This document shows, in pieces, positions 51,755 to 61,986 of a stretch of DNA of 64,000 bases (positions are counted from its first letter, which is position 1; each line of letters starts with the position of its first letter). The stretch covers positions 1 through 64,000 of the forward strand of contig JBHJOG010000207.1 in the NCBI GenBank assembly GCA_050329975.1, in the 5' to 3' direction. Below the pieces are notes generated by a model. That model was not told the origin of the DNA. It searched no databases and saw nothing but the letters and a program-made list of their open reading frames with translations. A program made the translations under genes and the position numbers. The DNA comes from CALKHQ01 sp050329975. Lineage in GTDB: Bacteria > Pseudomonadota > Alphaproteobacteria > CALKHQ01.

Positions 51755-53881
51755 CTAGACCTGGCCCACGGTGCGGATCTTCGCCTTGGGGTGGATCTCG
51801 TTCTGCGACATGACCACGGTGATCGGCCGGAACCGCTCGACGATCGAGCGGACATAGGGCCGGATCGCCGGGCTGGTCAGCAGCACGGGCGTCTCGCCCA
51901 GCATCGCCTGGTGCTCGAAGATCTGCCGTACCCGGGCAATGAACTCCTGCAGCCTGGTCGGCGCCATCGCAAGCTGCCGTTCCTCGCCCTGGCCGACCAG
52001 CGCCTCCGCGAAGGCGCGCTCCCAGTCCGGCGACATGGTCACGATCGGCAACACGTTGTCGTGGTTGAGATTGGCATCGCAGAGCTGGCGCGCCAGCCGG
52101 CCGCGGACATGCTCGGTCAGCAGCAGCACATTGCGGGTGTGGCCGGCGGCCTCGGCGACCGCCTCGAGGATCGTCGGCAGGTCGCGCACCGACACCCGCT
52201 CGCGCAGCAGGCCCTGCATGATCCGCTGGATGACGGAGGTGCTGACCTGGGACGGGATCAGGTCCTCGATCAGCTTCTTGTGCTCGCCGGATATCTCGTC
52301 CAGCAGCTTCCTGGACTCGGCGAACGACAGCAGGTCGGCCATGTTGTCCTTTATCAGCTCGGTCAGGTGCGTGGTCACCACGGTTGCCGGGTCGACCACG
52401 GTGTAGCCGCGGAACAGCGCCTCCTCGCGGTTGTTCTCGCCGATCCATTTCGCCGGCAGCCCGAAGGTCGGCTCGCGGGTGGCGTCGCCGCTGATCGGAA
52501 TCTCCTCGCCGCGCGGGTCCATCACCAGCAGCATGTTCGGCCTCAGCTCGCCGCGCCCTGCCTCGATCTCCTTGATGCGGATCGAATAGTCGTTGGCCGC
52601 CAGCTGCAGGTTGTCCTGGATCCGCACCGCCGGCATCACGAAGCCCATCTCCGAGGCGAGCTGCCGGCGCAGGGACTTGATCTGGTCGGTCAGCCGCTGG
52701 CCGGCCGGCCCGTTGATCAGCTGCAGCAGGCCGAAGCCGAGCTCGAGCCGGATCAGGTCCATGTGCAGGGCCGTGGTTATCGGCTCCTCCACCGGCGGAA
52801 CCGCCCGCACCGCCTTGGCCTCTTCCATTGCCGCCGCGGCGACCACGGCGTTGCGCCGCCTGTCGACCACATAGGCGATGCCCCCGGTCGCGCCGGCCAT
52901 GGCCAGGAACGGGAGCATCGGGATGCCGGGCAGCAGCGACATGGCCAGCATCAGGACCGCGCACAGGCCAAGGGCGCGCGGGTAGCCGCTGAGCTGGGCG
53001 AACACCGCCTTGTCGGCGCTGCCGGCGACGTTCGACTTGGAGACGAGCAGGCCGGCTGCCACCGAAACCACCAGCGCGGGGATCTGGGAGACGAGGCCGT
53101 CGCCGACGGTGAGCAGGGTATAGGACTGGGCGGCCTCTTCCATCGTCAGGCCCTTCTGGGCGGTGCCGATGATGATGCCGCCGACGATGTTGATCACGGT
53201 GATCATCAGGCCGGCGACGGCGTCGCCGCGGACGAACTTCGAGGCGCCGTCCATCGCGCCGAAGAAATTGCTCTCGTCCTCCAGCGCCTTGCGGCGGTCG
53301 CGGGCCTGGGTCTCGTCGATCAGGCCGGCGCTGAGATCGGCATCGATCGCCATCTGCTTGCCGGGCATCGCATCCAGGGTGAAGCGTGCCGACACCTCGG
53401 CGATCCGGCCCGAGCCCTTGGTGATGACGACGAAGTTCACGATCACCAGGATCGCGAACACCACGATGCCGATGACGAAGTTGCCGCTCATCACGAAGCT
53501 GCCGAAGGCCTCGATGACATGTCCCGCCGCCCCGGGACCTTCGTGGCCGTCGCTCAGGATCAGCCGAGTCGACGCCAGGTTGAGCGACAGCCTGAGCAGC
53601 GTCGCGATCAGCAGGACCGTCGGGAAGGAGGAGAACTCCAGCGGCTTGGCGATGAACAGGCTGGTCATCAGGATCAGGACGCCGAGGGTGATCGAGATCG
53701 CCAGCGCGATATCCAGCAGCCAGGTCGGCATCGGCAGGATCAGGACGACCAGGATGCAGACCAGGCCGAGCGCAAGCACTACGTCCCCGCCCTTGGCCAG
53801 GCGCAGGATGCGCATGAAACCGGCGCGCGCGTCGTCGGACTTGGAACCGGCGCTGGGCGCCGGCAGGCTGGACTCGCTCAT
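51755..53881 (-). CDS. flhA: flagellar export gate protein FlhA
   Basis: This 708-residue inner-membrane protein forms the ring of the type III export gate. The N-terminal half has about eight membrane segments with the hallmark SARFTLDAMPGKQMAIDADL. The C-terminal half is the cytoplasmic substrate-docking domain (PAKWIGENNREEALFRGYTV). Length is normal. It lies between flbD and flhF in the operon. Confidence 0.96.
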   Translation of the reverse strand: MSESSLPAPSAGSKSDDARAGFMRILRLAKGGDVVLALGLVCILVVLILPMPTWLLDIALAISITLGVLILMTSLFIAKPLEFSSFPTVLLIATLLRLSLNLASTRLILSDGHEGPGAAGHVIEAFGSFVMSGNFVIGIVVFAILVIVNFVVITKGSGRIAEVSARFTLDAMPGKQMAIDADLSAGLIDETQARDRRKALEDESNFFGAMDGASKFVRGDAVAGLMITVINIVGGIIIGTAQKGLTMEEAAQSYTLLTVGDGLVSQIPALVVSVAAGLLVSKSNVAGSADKAVFAQLSGYPRALGLCAVLMLAMSLLPGIPMLPFLAMAGATGGIAYVVDRRRNAVVAAAAMEEAKAVRAVPPVEEPITTALHMDLIRLELGFGLLQLINGPAGQRLTDQIKSLRRQLASEMGFVMPAVRIQDNLQLAANDYSIRIKEIEAGRGELRPNMLLVMDPRGEEIPISGDATREPTFGLPAKWIGENNREEALFRGYTVVDPATVVTTHLTELIKDNMADLLSFAESRKLLDEISGEHKKLIEDLIPSQVSTSVIQRIMQGLLRERVSVRDLPTILEAVAEAAGHTRNVLLLTEHVRGRLARQLCDANLNHDNVLPIVTMSPDWERAFAEALVGQGEERQLAMAPTRLQEFIARVRQIFEHQAMLGETPVLLTSPAIRPYVRSIVERFRPITVVMSQNEIHPKAKIRTVGQV

Positions 53882-53924
53882 CTGGGCTCCGTTCCCGAAA
53901 CGGGTGACCGACTAGGGTCGCGTA

Positions 53925-55307
<1,383 letters not shown>

Positions 55308-55353
55308 TGTGAACCCTCTTGTCCTAGGCAGCGTGTCAGGCAGTACGGAGCGG

Positions 55354-55725
55354 TCACGACCGGTCCGACTTGATGATTTCGGTCATGGTGACCCCGAGCC
55401 GATCGTCGACCACAACGACCTCGCCGCGGGCGACGAGGCGGTTGTTGACGAAGATGTCGATCGGCTCTCCCACCTTCCGGTCCAGCTCGACGATCGCGCC
55501 GGGGCCGAGGCGAAGCAGGTTGCTGACCTGCAGCTGCGACTTGCCGAGGACCGCCGAAACCTGGACCGGGATATCGTAGACCGTCTCCAGCTCGCGCGAC
55601 GTGCGAACCTGGTTCGGGTCCTCGTCGTCGGAAGCGATCCGCCGGGCCTCCGCGGCCATAGCCGCCGCCATGTCGGTGTCGTCCTCGTCCAGCGTGTTGA
55701 GAACCAGATCTCCGTCTTCGTTCAT
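55354..55725 (-). CDS. fliN: flagellar motor switch protein FliN
   Basis: This 123-residue protein of the C-ring carries one SpoA domain (IPVQVSAVLGKSQLQVSNLL, VGEPIDIFVNNRLVARGEVVV) after an acidic N-terminus. It binds phosphorylated CheY and helps export. Its start overlaps the fliH stop in ATGA. Confidence 0.94.
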   Translation of the reverse strand: MNEDGDLVLNTLDEDDTDMAAAMAAEARRIASDDEDPNQVRTSRELETVYDIPVQVSAVLGKSQLQVSNLLRLGPGAIVELDRKVGEPIDIFVNNRLVARGEVVVVDDRLGVTMTEIIKSDRS

Positions 55726-56465
55726 GACCGGGTCTCCTGTTCAAGCTTTGGCCGCGACGGATCGTCCGGTTCGGGCCTGGTGTCGGGTGCGCCGCTGTGG
55801 CCGGGCGCTGTCTGTGATCGGTCGTCCAGTGCCTGGGCGACCAGTTGCTCGATCTGCTGCAGCACGGCCTCGCTGTTGCGCTCGGCGCCCCCGTCGGCCC
55901 ACTCGACCACGCAGCCGTCTCGCGGCAGCTTGTGGTCGGCGAGAATGACGAGCTTGCCGGGCCAGGCGCGGGCGGCAGCCATGGCCTCCAACGGCGCGGT
56001 CGCCGCCTCCAGCACGTCGGGATGGAACTTGAACACGATGGCCGGCTCGTGCCGCGCCAGCTCCAGGCACTCGGCGACGACCGTCTCGATCTCCTGCAGG
56101 CCGTGCGCGGCCGAGAGCCGCGGGAACAAGGTGCGGACCGAGGCCATCGCCAGGGCCAGGCCGTCGCGCCGCGCGTGGTCTGCCACATAGACCAGCTGCT
56201 CGCGCAGGCTCGCGAGCTGCCCATCGATCCTGGCGACAGCCTGCTCGGTCGCCGCCGCGATGCTGCGCAGCGCCTGCACCTCGCCGGCGGCCAGGCCTTC
56301 GGCATGGCCGGTCGACCGCGCCATCTCCAACTCGTCGCGGTTGAACGTCGGCTCGGGCGGTGGCGCCTCGGCCCGCAGCCGGTCCCCCCGGTCGGCCCTG
56401 TCGGCCCGGTCGAACGATGTCTCGAAGAGGAACTTTTCCAACTGCTGTCCCGAACGGCCGGTCAA
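55722..56465 (-). CDS. fliH: flagellar assembly protein FliH (FlbE-type)
   Basis: This protein of about 247 residues occupies the fliH/flbE place between fliG and fliN and regulates FliI. Family features are weak, as usual: a charged helical middle (EVQALRSIAAATEQAVARID), a C-terminal FKFHPDVLEAATAPLEAM and a Pro-rich tail. No ATG fits. A TTG at 56465 overlaps the fliG stop as TTGA and is proposed as the start. Export targeting of FliI to the base of the gate is known for the family. Confidence 0.8.
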   Translation of the reverse strand: MTGRSGQQLEKFLFETSFDRADRADRGDRLRAEAPPPEPTFNRDELEMARSTGHAEGLAAGEVQALRSIAAATEQAVARIDGQLASLREQLVYVADHARRDGLALAMASVRTLFPRLSAAHGLQEIETVVAECLELARHEPAIVFKFHPDVLEAATAPLEAMAAARAWPGKLVILADHKLPRDGCVVEWADGGAERNSEAVLQQIEQLVAQALDDRSQTAPGHSGAPDTRPEPDDPSRPKLEQETRS

Positions 56466-57487
56466 TAGACCAGCTCGTCCTCTCCCTTGCCTTCGTTGAT
56501 GACGATCTCGCCTTTTGCCGCCAACTCCTTGGCGATCCCGATCATCTCCGACTGCGCCTCGTCGACGTCGCGCAGGCGGACGGGCCCCATGGCCGTCATG
56601 TCGTCCTTCAGGATCTTGCCGGCGCGCTCGGACATGTTGCCGATGAACAGCTGGCGCAGGCTTTCCGATGCGCCCTTCAGGCACATCGCGAGCTTGTCCT
56701 TCGGCACCGAGCTCATCAGCCTCTGCACCGAGGTGGAGTCGAGCTTGCCCAGGTCCTCGAAGGTGAACATCAGCGATTTGATCTTCTCGGCCGCGTCGCG
56801 GTTGCGCTCTTCCAGCGCGGACAGGAAGCGGCTCTCGGTCGACCGATCGAGGTTGTTGAAGATGTCGGCCATCATCTCGTGGGCGTCACGCCGGTTGGTG
56901 CGGGCGAGGTTGCTCATGAACTCGTTGCGCAGCGTGCGCTCGACGTCGTCGAGCACCTCCTTCTGCACCGCCTCCATGCGCAGCATCCGCATCACCACTT
57001 CCATCGCGAACCCTTCGGGCAGGTTGGTCAGCACGCGCGACGCATGGTCCGGCCGCACCTTCGACAGCACGACGGCGACCGTCTGCGGGTATTCGTTCTT
57101 CAGGTAGTTGGCGAGCACCGATTCATTGACGTTGCAGAGCTTCTCCCACATCGTCCGGCCGGCCGGACCGCGGATCTCCTCCATGATCAGGTCGACCCGG
57201 GAGTCGGGCAGGACCTTCAGCAGCAGGCGCTCGGTGCTGTCGAAAGTGCCGACGATGGCGCCGGTCGACATCAGGTTCTGGGCAAATTCCTTGAACAGCT
57301 GCTCGACTACCGGTGACGCGACCGAGCCGAGCTGGGCCATGTGCTGGCAGATGTCGCGGATCTCGTCGTCCTGCATCTCGGCGAACAGCTTCGATGCATG
57401 CTCTTCGCCGAGCGCCAGCAGGATGATGGCGGCCCGGTCGGGCCCCTTCAGCTCGCTGTAAGCGTTGATCCTGCGGAAGGCGGCCAT
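56462..57487 (-). CDS. fliG: flagellar motor switch protein FliG
   Basis: This 341-residue C-ring protein transmits torque from the stators. The three-domain layout is intact: N-terminal FliF-binding part (AAIILLALGEEHASKLFAEM), middle domain (ANYLKNEYPQTVAVVLSKVR) and C-terminal torque helix (MTAMGPVRLRDVDEAQSEMI). The ATG is adjacent to the fliF stop with no gap. Confidence 0.96.
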   Translation of the reverse strand: MAAFRRINAYSELKGPDRAAIILLALGEEHASKLFAEMQDDEIRDICQHMAQLGSVASPVVEQLFKEFAQNLMSTGAIVGTFDSTERLLLKVLPDSRVDLIMEEIRGPAGRTMWEKLCNVNESVLANYLKNEYPQTVAVVLSKVRPDHASRVLTNLPEGFAMEVVMRMLRMEAVQKEVLDDVERTLRNEFMSNLARTNRRDAHEMMADIFNNLDRSTESRFLSALEERNRDAAEKIKSLMFTFEDLGKLDSTSVQRLMSSVPKDKLAMCLKGASESLRQLFIGNMSERAGKILKDDMTAMGPVRLRDVDEAQSEMIGIAKELAAKGEIVINEGKGEDELVY

Positions 57488-59200
57488 TTAGTTCTGACCT
57501 TCTTCGGTGTAGAGCCAGCTGCGCAGAAGTGCCACCGCCTCCTGCGGGTGGTTGTCGATGATCTCGCTGACCTTGTTGATCGAGGAGCGACGGACCTGGC
57601 CCTCGATCTTGGCGAGGTCGATGAAGTCGTCCATCGCGGTGCGGCTCGGCGCCTTCGGCCGCCCGTCGTCTTCCGCCTCGCCCTCGCTGCCGGCGGGCCC
57701 CGTCAGCAGCGGCTGGCCGTCCGCGCCCATCGTTGCCGCGATCGCAGGGTTGCCCGCCGCGCCGGCAAGCGCCGGCACGGCTCCGCCGGCTCCGCTCATG
57801 CCGCGCATGATTGGCCGAACCACGAAGATGATCGCCACCAACGCCAGCACGACCAGCAGCAGGATTTCGATCAGCCGCGTGAGGTCGATGCCGAACTCTT
57901 CCAGCATTCCAGGAACCTCGACGCCGGAGCCGACCTGCATCTCGGCAAGGGACATGCCTTGGGCGAACTGCAGGTTCTGCACCTCCAATGTATCGCCGCG
58001 CGCAGGGTCGTAGCCGACCGCCGATTCGACCAGGGCCTGCATCGCCGCAAGCTCCTCCTGGCTGCGCGGCCGGTAGCTGATCGTGGAGACCTCGTTTCCG
58101 TCCGCATCCGTGACGACCGTCGGGTCGTAGGAACCGTCGATCATCACGGCGATGGACAGCCGCCGGACAGCGCCGGGCGCAAATGTGGTCTGGGTCTCGA
58201 CCACCGACAGGCGGTTGGCGACACGTTCCTCCAGCGAGCTGTCGCTCGAGAAGCTGGTGGTACCGTCCACCGCGCCATCCTGGGGGTTTGGCAGTTCGGC
58301 GAGCACGGTAACGCCGTCGCCGCCTCGCTGGTCGGTGGATTCCCGGGTTCTCTCGACGGTCGTGACCTCGGCCGGCACGACGCCTTCCGGGTCGTAGCTG
58401 GTCGACGACTGGGTCACCAGGTCGAAGTTCATCGATGCCGTGACCTTGGCCTGGACATGACCGGCCCCGACATAGGCACTCAGCAACTCCACGATCCGGT
58501 GTTCGAGCTCGGCCTCGTAGGCGGTCTGCAGCTGCTCCGAGCGGCTGGTCTGGGTGGACTGGCTGAGCAGGCGGCCGCCCTGGTCGATCACCGAGACGTT
58601 GTCCGGTTCCATGCGGTTGACGGCCGAGGCGACCAGGTTCTGGATCGCCATCACCTGGTCGGCGGAGATCGTACGTCCGCCACGGATGTCCAGAATGATC
58701 GAGGCGCTGGGCGGCTGGGTCTCCCGGCTGAACGTCATCCGCTGCGGCAGCACGAGGTGCACGCGCGCGTTCTGCACGGAGTCCAGCCAGCGGATGGTGC
58801 GCGCGAGCTCGCCCTCGATCGCGCGCTGCTGGTTGATCTCGATGATGTTGCTGGTGGTGCCGAGCGCGTCGAGATTGTCGAAGATCTCGTAGCCGATCAC
58901 GCCATAGCCCGGCAGGCCGTTGGCCGCCATGTCCAGCCGCAGGCGGGCGACCTCGGTTGACGGCACCATGATGGTCGTGCCGCCGTTGGTCAGCTGGTAG
59001 TCGACCCCGCGTGAGTCGAGCTCGCCGACGATCGCGGTGCTGTCGCCCGGCTCCAGGCCGGCGAACAGCGGGGTCATCTCGGTGGCGCTGAACCGCGAGA
59101 TGATATAGGCGAACAGTCCGATCAGCCCGGCGGCGACCAGCCCGAGCGCGATGATCCTTCCCGGACCAAGACTGCGCAATGTGTTGATCAGGCCCTGCAC
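57488..59200 (-). CDS. fliF: flagellar MS-ring protein FliF
   Basis: This 570-residue membrane protein forms the MS ring. A membrane segment near residues 15-35 is followed by the periplasmic ring-building domains (YQLTNGGTTIMVPS, RTIRWLDSVQNARVHLVLPQ). A second membrane segment at about 440-465 and a cytoplasmic tail that docks FliG complete it. It is the first gene of the long leftward operon. A candidate CtrA box lies about 100 bases upstream. Confidence 0.96.
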   Translation of the reverse strand: MQGLINTLRSLGPGRIIALGLVAAGLIGLFAYIISRFSATEMTPLFAGLEPGDSTAIVGELDSRGVDYQLTNGGTTIMVPSTEVARLRLDMAANGLPGYGVIGYEIFDNLDALGTTSNIIEINQQRAIEGELARTIRWLDSVQNARVHLVLPQRMTFSRETQPPSASIILDIRGGRTISADQVMAIQNLVASAVNRMEPDNVSVIDQGGRLLSQSTQTSRSEQLQTAYEAELEHRIVELLSAYVGAGHVQAKVTASMNFDLVTQSSTSYDPEGVVPAEVTTVERTRESTDQRGGDGVTVLAELPNPQDGAVDGTTSFSSDSSLEERVANRLSVVETQTTFAPGAVRRLSIAVMIDGSYDPTVVTDADGNEVSTISYRPRSQEELAAMQALVESAVGYDPARGDTLEVQNLQFAQGMSLAEMQVGSGVEVPGMLEEFGIDLTRLIEILLLVVLALVAIIFVVRPIMRGMSGAGGAVPALAGAAGNPAIAATMGADGQPLLTGPAGSEGEAEDDGRPKAPSRTAMDDFIDLAKIEGQVRRSSINKVSEIIDNHPQEAVALLRSWLYTEEGQN

Positions 59201-59300
59201 GACCCTGCATCTCCCCGGTTACAGGAGGCTTGGGCACGTCCATCCAGGGACTCTGGTCCGGCCGTACCCTCGCGTCACCGAGACGCTAGGGCCGACGTGC

Positions 59301-59315
59301 TGAACAACAGGTTAA
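59301..59315 (-). promoter_or_regulatory. candidate CtrA box upstream of fliF operon
   Basis: Read on the minus strand, TTAA-N7-TTCA matches the CtrA consensus at seven of eight positions with exact spacing. It lies in the 153-base gap between sciP and fliF, about 100 bases from the fliF start. Confidence 0.45.
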
Positions 59316-59353
59316 GCGGGGGCAGATTTTGCCTAGCAGGCGGCAAATCTTGC

Positions 59354-59653
59354 TCAGCCGAGATGCGGGCGGTTGTCGACGTTTTCCCGGTAGTCCTGCA
59401 GCCGGGTGGTGCGAAGGCCCCGCATGCCGTGGCGCTCGATCAGACGCTGCCAGGACAGGAATTCCTCGACCGACAGGCGGTAACGCTTGCAGGCATCTTC
59501 GAGGCTGATCAGGCCCGAGCGGACACCGGCGACGACCTGCGCCTTTCGCTTGATCACCCAACGCTTCGTGTTGGGCGGCGGTAGATCATCGACGCTGGAT
59601 GGAGCCCCGACCGAGTCGAGGATCGCGTCGTCGAAGCCTTTGGTTGTGTCCAT
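59354..59653 (-). CDS. sciP: SciP-type CtrA inhibitor (DUF1153)
   Basis: This 99-residue helix-turn-helix protein contains the conserved DLPPPNTKRWVIKRKAQVV segment, then AGVRSGLISLEDACKRYRLS and FLSWQRLIERHGMRGLRTTR. In Caulobacter SciP binds CtrA and blocks its activation of target promoters. The ATG at 59653 gives family-like length; the frame stays open 63 codons upstream. It lies between flgE and the fliF operon, an informative place for a CtrA restrainer. Confidence 0.9.
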   Translation of the reverse strand: MDTTKGFDDAILDSVGAPSSVDDLPPPNTKRWVIKRKAQVVAGVRSGLISLEDACKRYRLSVEEFLSWQRLIERHGMRGLRTTRLQDYRENVDNRPHLG

Positions 59654-59782
59654 GGTTGGTCCCGCCGAAATCGACAACTTCCTGTTGCTGGACCCAAGGC
59701 TAGGCTCGCCGGCTTTATAAACCCCTAAAATCGAGGGATTCGCATTGCACATCATATGGTTAATCATGGAATTCCGCTCAAA

Positions 59783-59799
59783 TTGCACCGACGGGACCA
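59783..59799 (-). promoter_or_regulatory. possible sigma-54 promoter upstream of sciP
   Basis: On the minus strand TGGTCCCGTCGGTGCAA has GG and GC with ten bases between, TGC at -12 and TGG at -24, but poor match elsewhere. The implied leader to sciP would be about 120 bases. Confidence 0.3.
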
Positions 59800-59847
59800 G
59801 GGTGACCCGGTCCCGTTGGCGGAACGTCGATGCTTCAGCCATTACCC

Positions 59848-61206
59848 TTAGCGTTTCAGGCGGATAAGCTCATCCAGCATCTCGTCGCTGGTGGTGATGA
59901 TGCGCGCGTTTGCCGAATAGGCGCGCTGGGTGATGATCATGCTGGTGAACTCCTCGGCGAGGTCGACGTTCGAGGCTTCGAGCGATGCCGAGGAGATCTT
60001 GCCCGCGCCGGCGGTGTTGGCCTGCAGCAGCAGGTACTCGCCCGAGTCCGCGGTCTGCGCATAGGCGTTGCCGGTCCGCGACTGCAGCCCGTTCGGGTTG
60101 TTGAAGGTGGCAAGCGGCAACTTGTAGATCTTCTTGCGGCTGCCGTTGTCGAAGAACGCGGTGACGATGCCGTCCTTGTCGATCGACACGCCGGAATAGG
60201 TGCCGAACGGCAGGCCGTTCTGCTCCAGCGTCTTGGGCGTGTACGGCCCGTCGAGGAAGGTCATGCCGCTGGCCGCGCCATAGGTGCCGAGCGCGAGCGA
60301 CATCTGATTGCTGGCGACATCGCCCAGCTCGCCGCCCGAGCCGGTGAAGTTGAATGCCTGCGTGCCTCCCGGATTGAAGTTGAGCGTCATCGACACCGGG
60401 CCGGTTCCGCCCGTCGGGGTGCCGTTGGTCGCGAAGTCGAGGGTTCCGATCACCATGTAGTTGGTATCCGACAGTGCCGCCGCGGGCGTCGCGTCGGTCG
60501 TGTCGGAGTCGTAGGTGGCCGAGGCGACGCCATCGCTGGTGCGGGTCATGCCGGTGACACGCGCCTCCCATTGGTTGGTGCCGTTGTAGTGCCAGGTCAG
60601 TTCGACATCGTGCGGCACGCCCAGCGAGTCGTAGATCGTCACGTTGGTCGTCTCGGTCTGACCGACCGTCGCGGTAGCGGGCAGGTTGGCGCCGATCTGG
60701 ATCTCGGTGGTCCGCTCCGCCAGCGTCGACAGCCCGGCCACGTTGACCGTCTCGAGCGCCGATATCGAGCTCGTGTTGCTCGGCAGGGCTTCGTTCGCGT
60801 CGAGCGGCCACCCTTGCAGGTAGAACCCACCCGCGTTGACGAAATTGCCGTCCGAGTCGACCGTGAACGAGCCTTCACGCGAGAACAGGAATTCGTTGCC
60901 CGTGCCACCGTTCGGCCCTTCGTTGACGACAAAGAAGCCGGAGCCGTCGATGGCAAGGTCGGTCGGCGAACTCGAGCCCTGCAGCAGACCCTGCTGGTCG
61001 ATGAGGCGCAGGGGCAGGGCGGCGACGCCGCCCGGGGTATAGCCGGAATTTGTCGAGGACTGGGTGACCAGGGTCGAGAATCGTGCCCGCGATCCCTTGT
61101 AGCCGATCGTGTTCACGTTGGAGATGTTGTCGGCGATCATGCCGAGGTTCTGGCTGTTTGCGGCAAGACCCGAAACGCCTGACGTCATCGCGCCGTAAAT
61201 GCTCAT
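59848..61206 (-). CDS. flgE: flagellar hook protein FlgE
   Basis: This 452-residue protein polymerises into the hook. Family ends are present: MSIYGAMTSGVSGLAANSQN and DNISNVNTIGYKGSRA at the N-terminus, and EASNVDLAEEFTSMIITQRA near the C-terminus. It follows flgD by 57 bases and is the last gene of the fliK-flgD-flgE unit. Confidence 0.95.
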   Translation of the reverse strand: MSIYGAMTSGVSGLAANSQNLGMIADNISNVNTIGYKGSRARFSTLVTQSSTNSGYTPGGVAALPLRLIDQQGLLQGSSSPTDLAIDGSGFFVVNEGPNGGTGNEFLFSREGSFTVDSDGNFVNAGGFYLQGWPLDANEALPSNTSSISALETVNVAGLSTLAERTTEIQIGANLPATATVGQTETTNVTIYDSLGVPHDVELTWHYNGTNQWEARVTGMTRTSDGVASATYDSDTTDATPAAALSDTNYMVIGTLDFATNGTPTGGTGPVSMTLNFNPGGTQAFNFTGSGGELGDVASNQMSLALGTYGAASGMTFLDGPYTPKTLEQNGLPFGTYSGVSIDKDGIVTAFFDNGSRKKIYKLPLATFNNPNGLQSRTGNAYAQTADSGEYLLLQANTAGAGKISSASLEASNVDLAEEFTSMIITQRAYSANARIITTSDEMLDELIRLKR

Positions 61207-61263
61207 GGCCGTGTGCTCCTTGCTGGCCCGGGGCGGCTGTCCTGCGCGCGCCCGGTCATGTCG

Positions 61264-61974
61264 CTAAGACTGTGTGTCGCTCTCGTCGTCGATGGGTGCG
61301 GCAGGCGGCGGGGCAGGCAGCGTCGGCGAGCGCACCGCGGTGATTTCCTGCAGATAGATCGCGAGGTCACCGATCATCACGACCGGCTGTCCGTCGCGGG
61401 ATTCGACGCCTGTCACGACACCGACGATGCCGGCCTCTGCCGTGACCGGGTTGCCGGCTGCGTCGGTGGCCTCGATGGCGATGCTGTAGACGCCGTTGGC
61501 GGCGACCTTGTTGTCGCTGGTCAGGCCGTTCCACGAGATCTGGTGCGTGCCGGCGGTGACGGGCCCCTGACCGGAGAAGACCACGTTTCCGCTCGAGTCG
61601 CGGATGGTGTACTTGGCCGACGCCGCGGCGTCCTTGAGCGTGTAGGCGAACTGCGCCTCGCCGTTGGCCAGGTTGGCCTTGTCGCCGATCGCCGAGATCT
61701 CCTTGCCGATGAAACCGAGAGCCGACAGCGTCTGGCCGGCGAACTGCACCTGGACCAGCTGCTCGAGCTGGGTGTTGGTCAGGATCGCCTGCTCGACGCT
61801 GGTGAACTGCACCAGCTGGCTGGTGAACTCGTTGGTCTCCATCGGCGACAGCGGATCCTGGTTCTTCAGCTGTTGGGTGAGCAGGGTCAGGAAGTTGTCG
61901 AAGTTGGAGGAGAGGCCGGCCAGCGCGCTGGTCGTGCCGCTGGTGTTCGTGTTGGCGACTGGACTGACGTTCAT
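61264..61974 (-). CDS. flgD: flagellar hook capping protein FlgD
   Basis: This 236-residue scaffold caps the growing hook. The conserved N-terminal segment FLTLLTQQLKNQDPLSPMET and VQFTSVEQAILTN are present, followed by the FlgD Ig-like and tudor-like C-terminal domains (VVFSGQGPVTAGTHQISWNG). It begins 12 bases after the fliK stop. Confidence 0.95.
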   Translation of the reverse strand: MNVSPVANTNTSGTTSALAGLSSNFDNFLTLLTQQLKNQDPLSPMETNEFTSQLVQFTSVEQAILTNTQLEQLVQVQFAGQTLSALGFIGKEISAIGDKANLANGEAQFAYTLKDAAASAKYTIRDSSGNVVFSGQGPVTAGTHQISWNGLTSDNKVAANGVYSIAIEATDAAGNPVTAEAGIVGVVTGVESRDGQPVVMIGDLAIYLQEITAVRSPTLPAPPPAAPIDDESDTQS

Positions 61975-61986
61975 GGTGTGGCCCCG

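Noticed and set aside
59220..59242. TGG-N9-AGC sigma-54-like match just upstream of fliF
   Set aside because: Only GG and GC match, the other consensus positions fail, and the start would be too close to the ATG.
57123..59243. Open frame of 706 codons on the minus strand overlapping fliF
   Set aside because: Out of frame with the unmistakable FliF protein and Arg-rich; a same-strand shadow.
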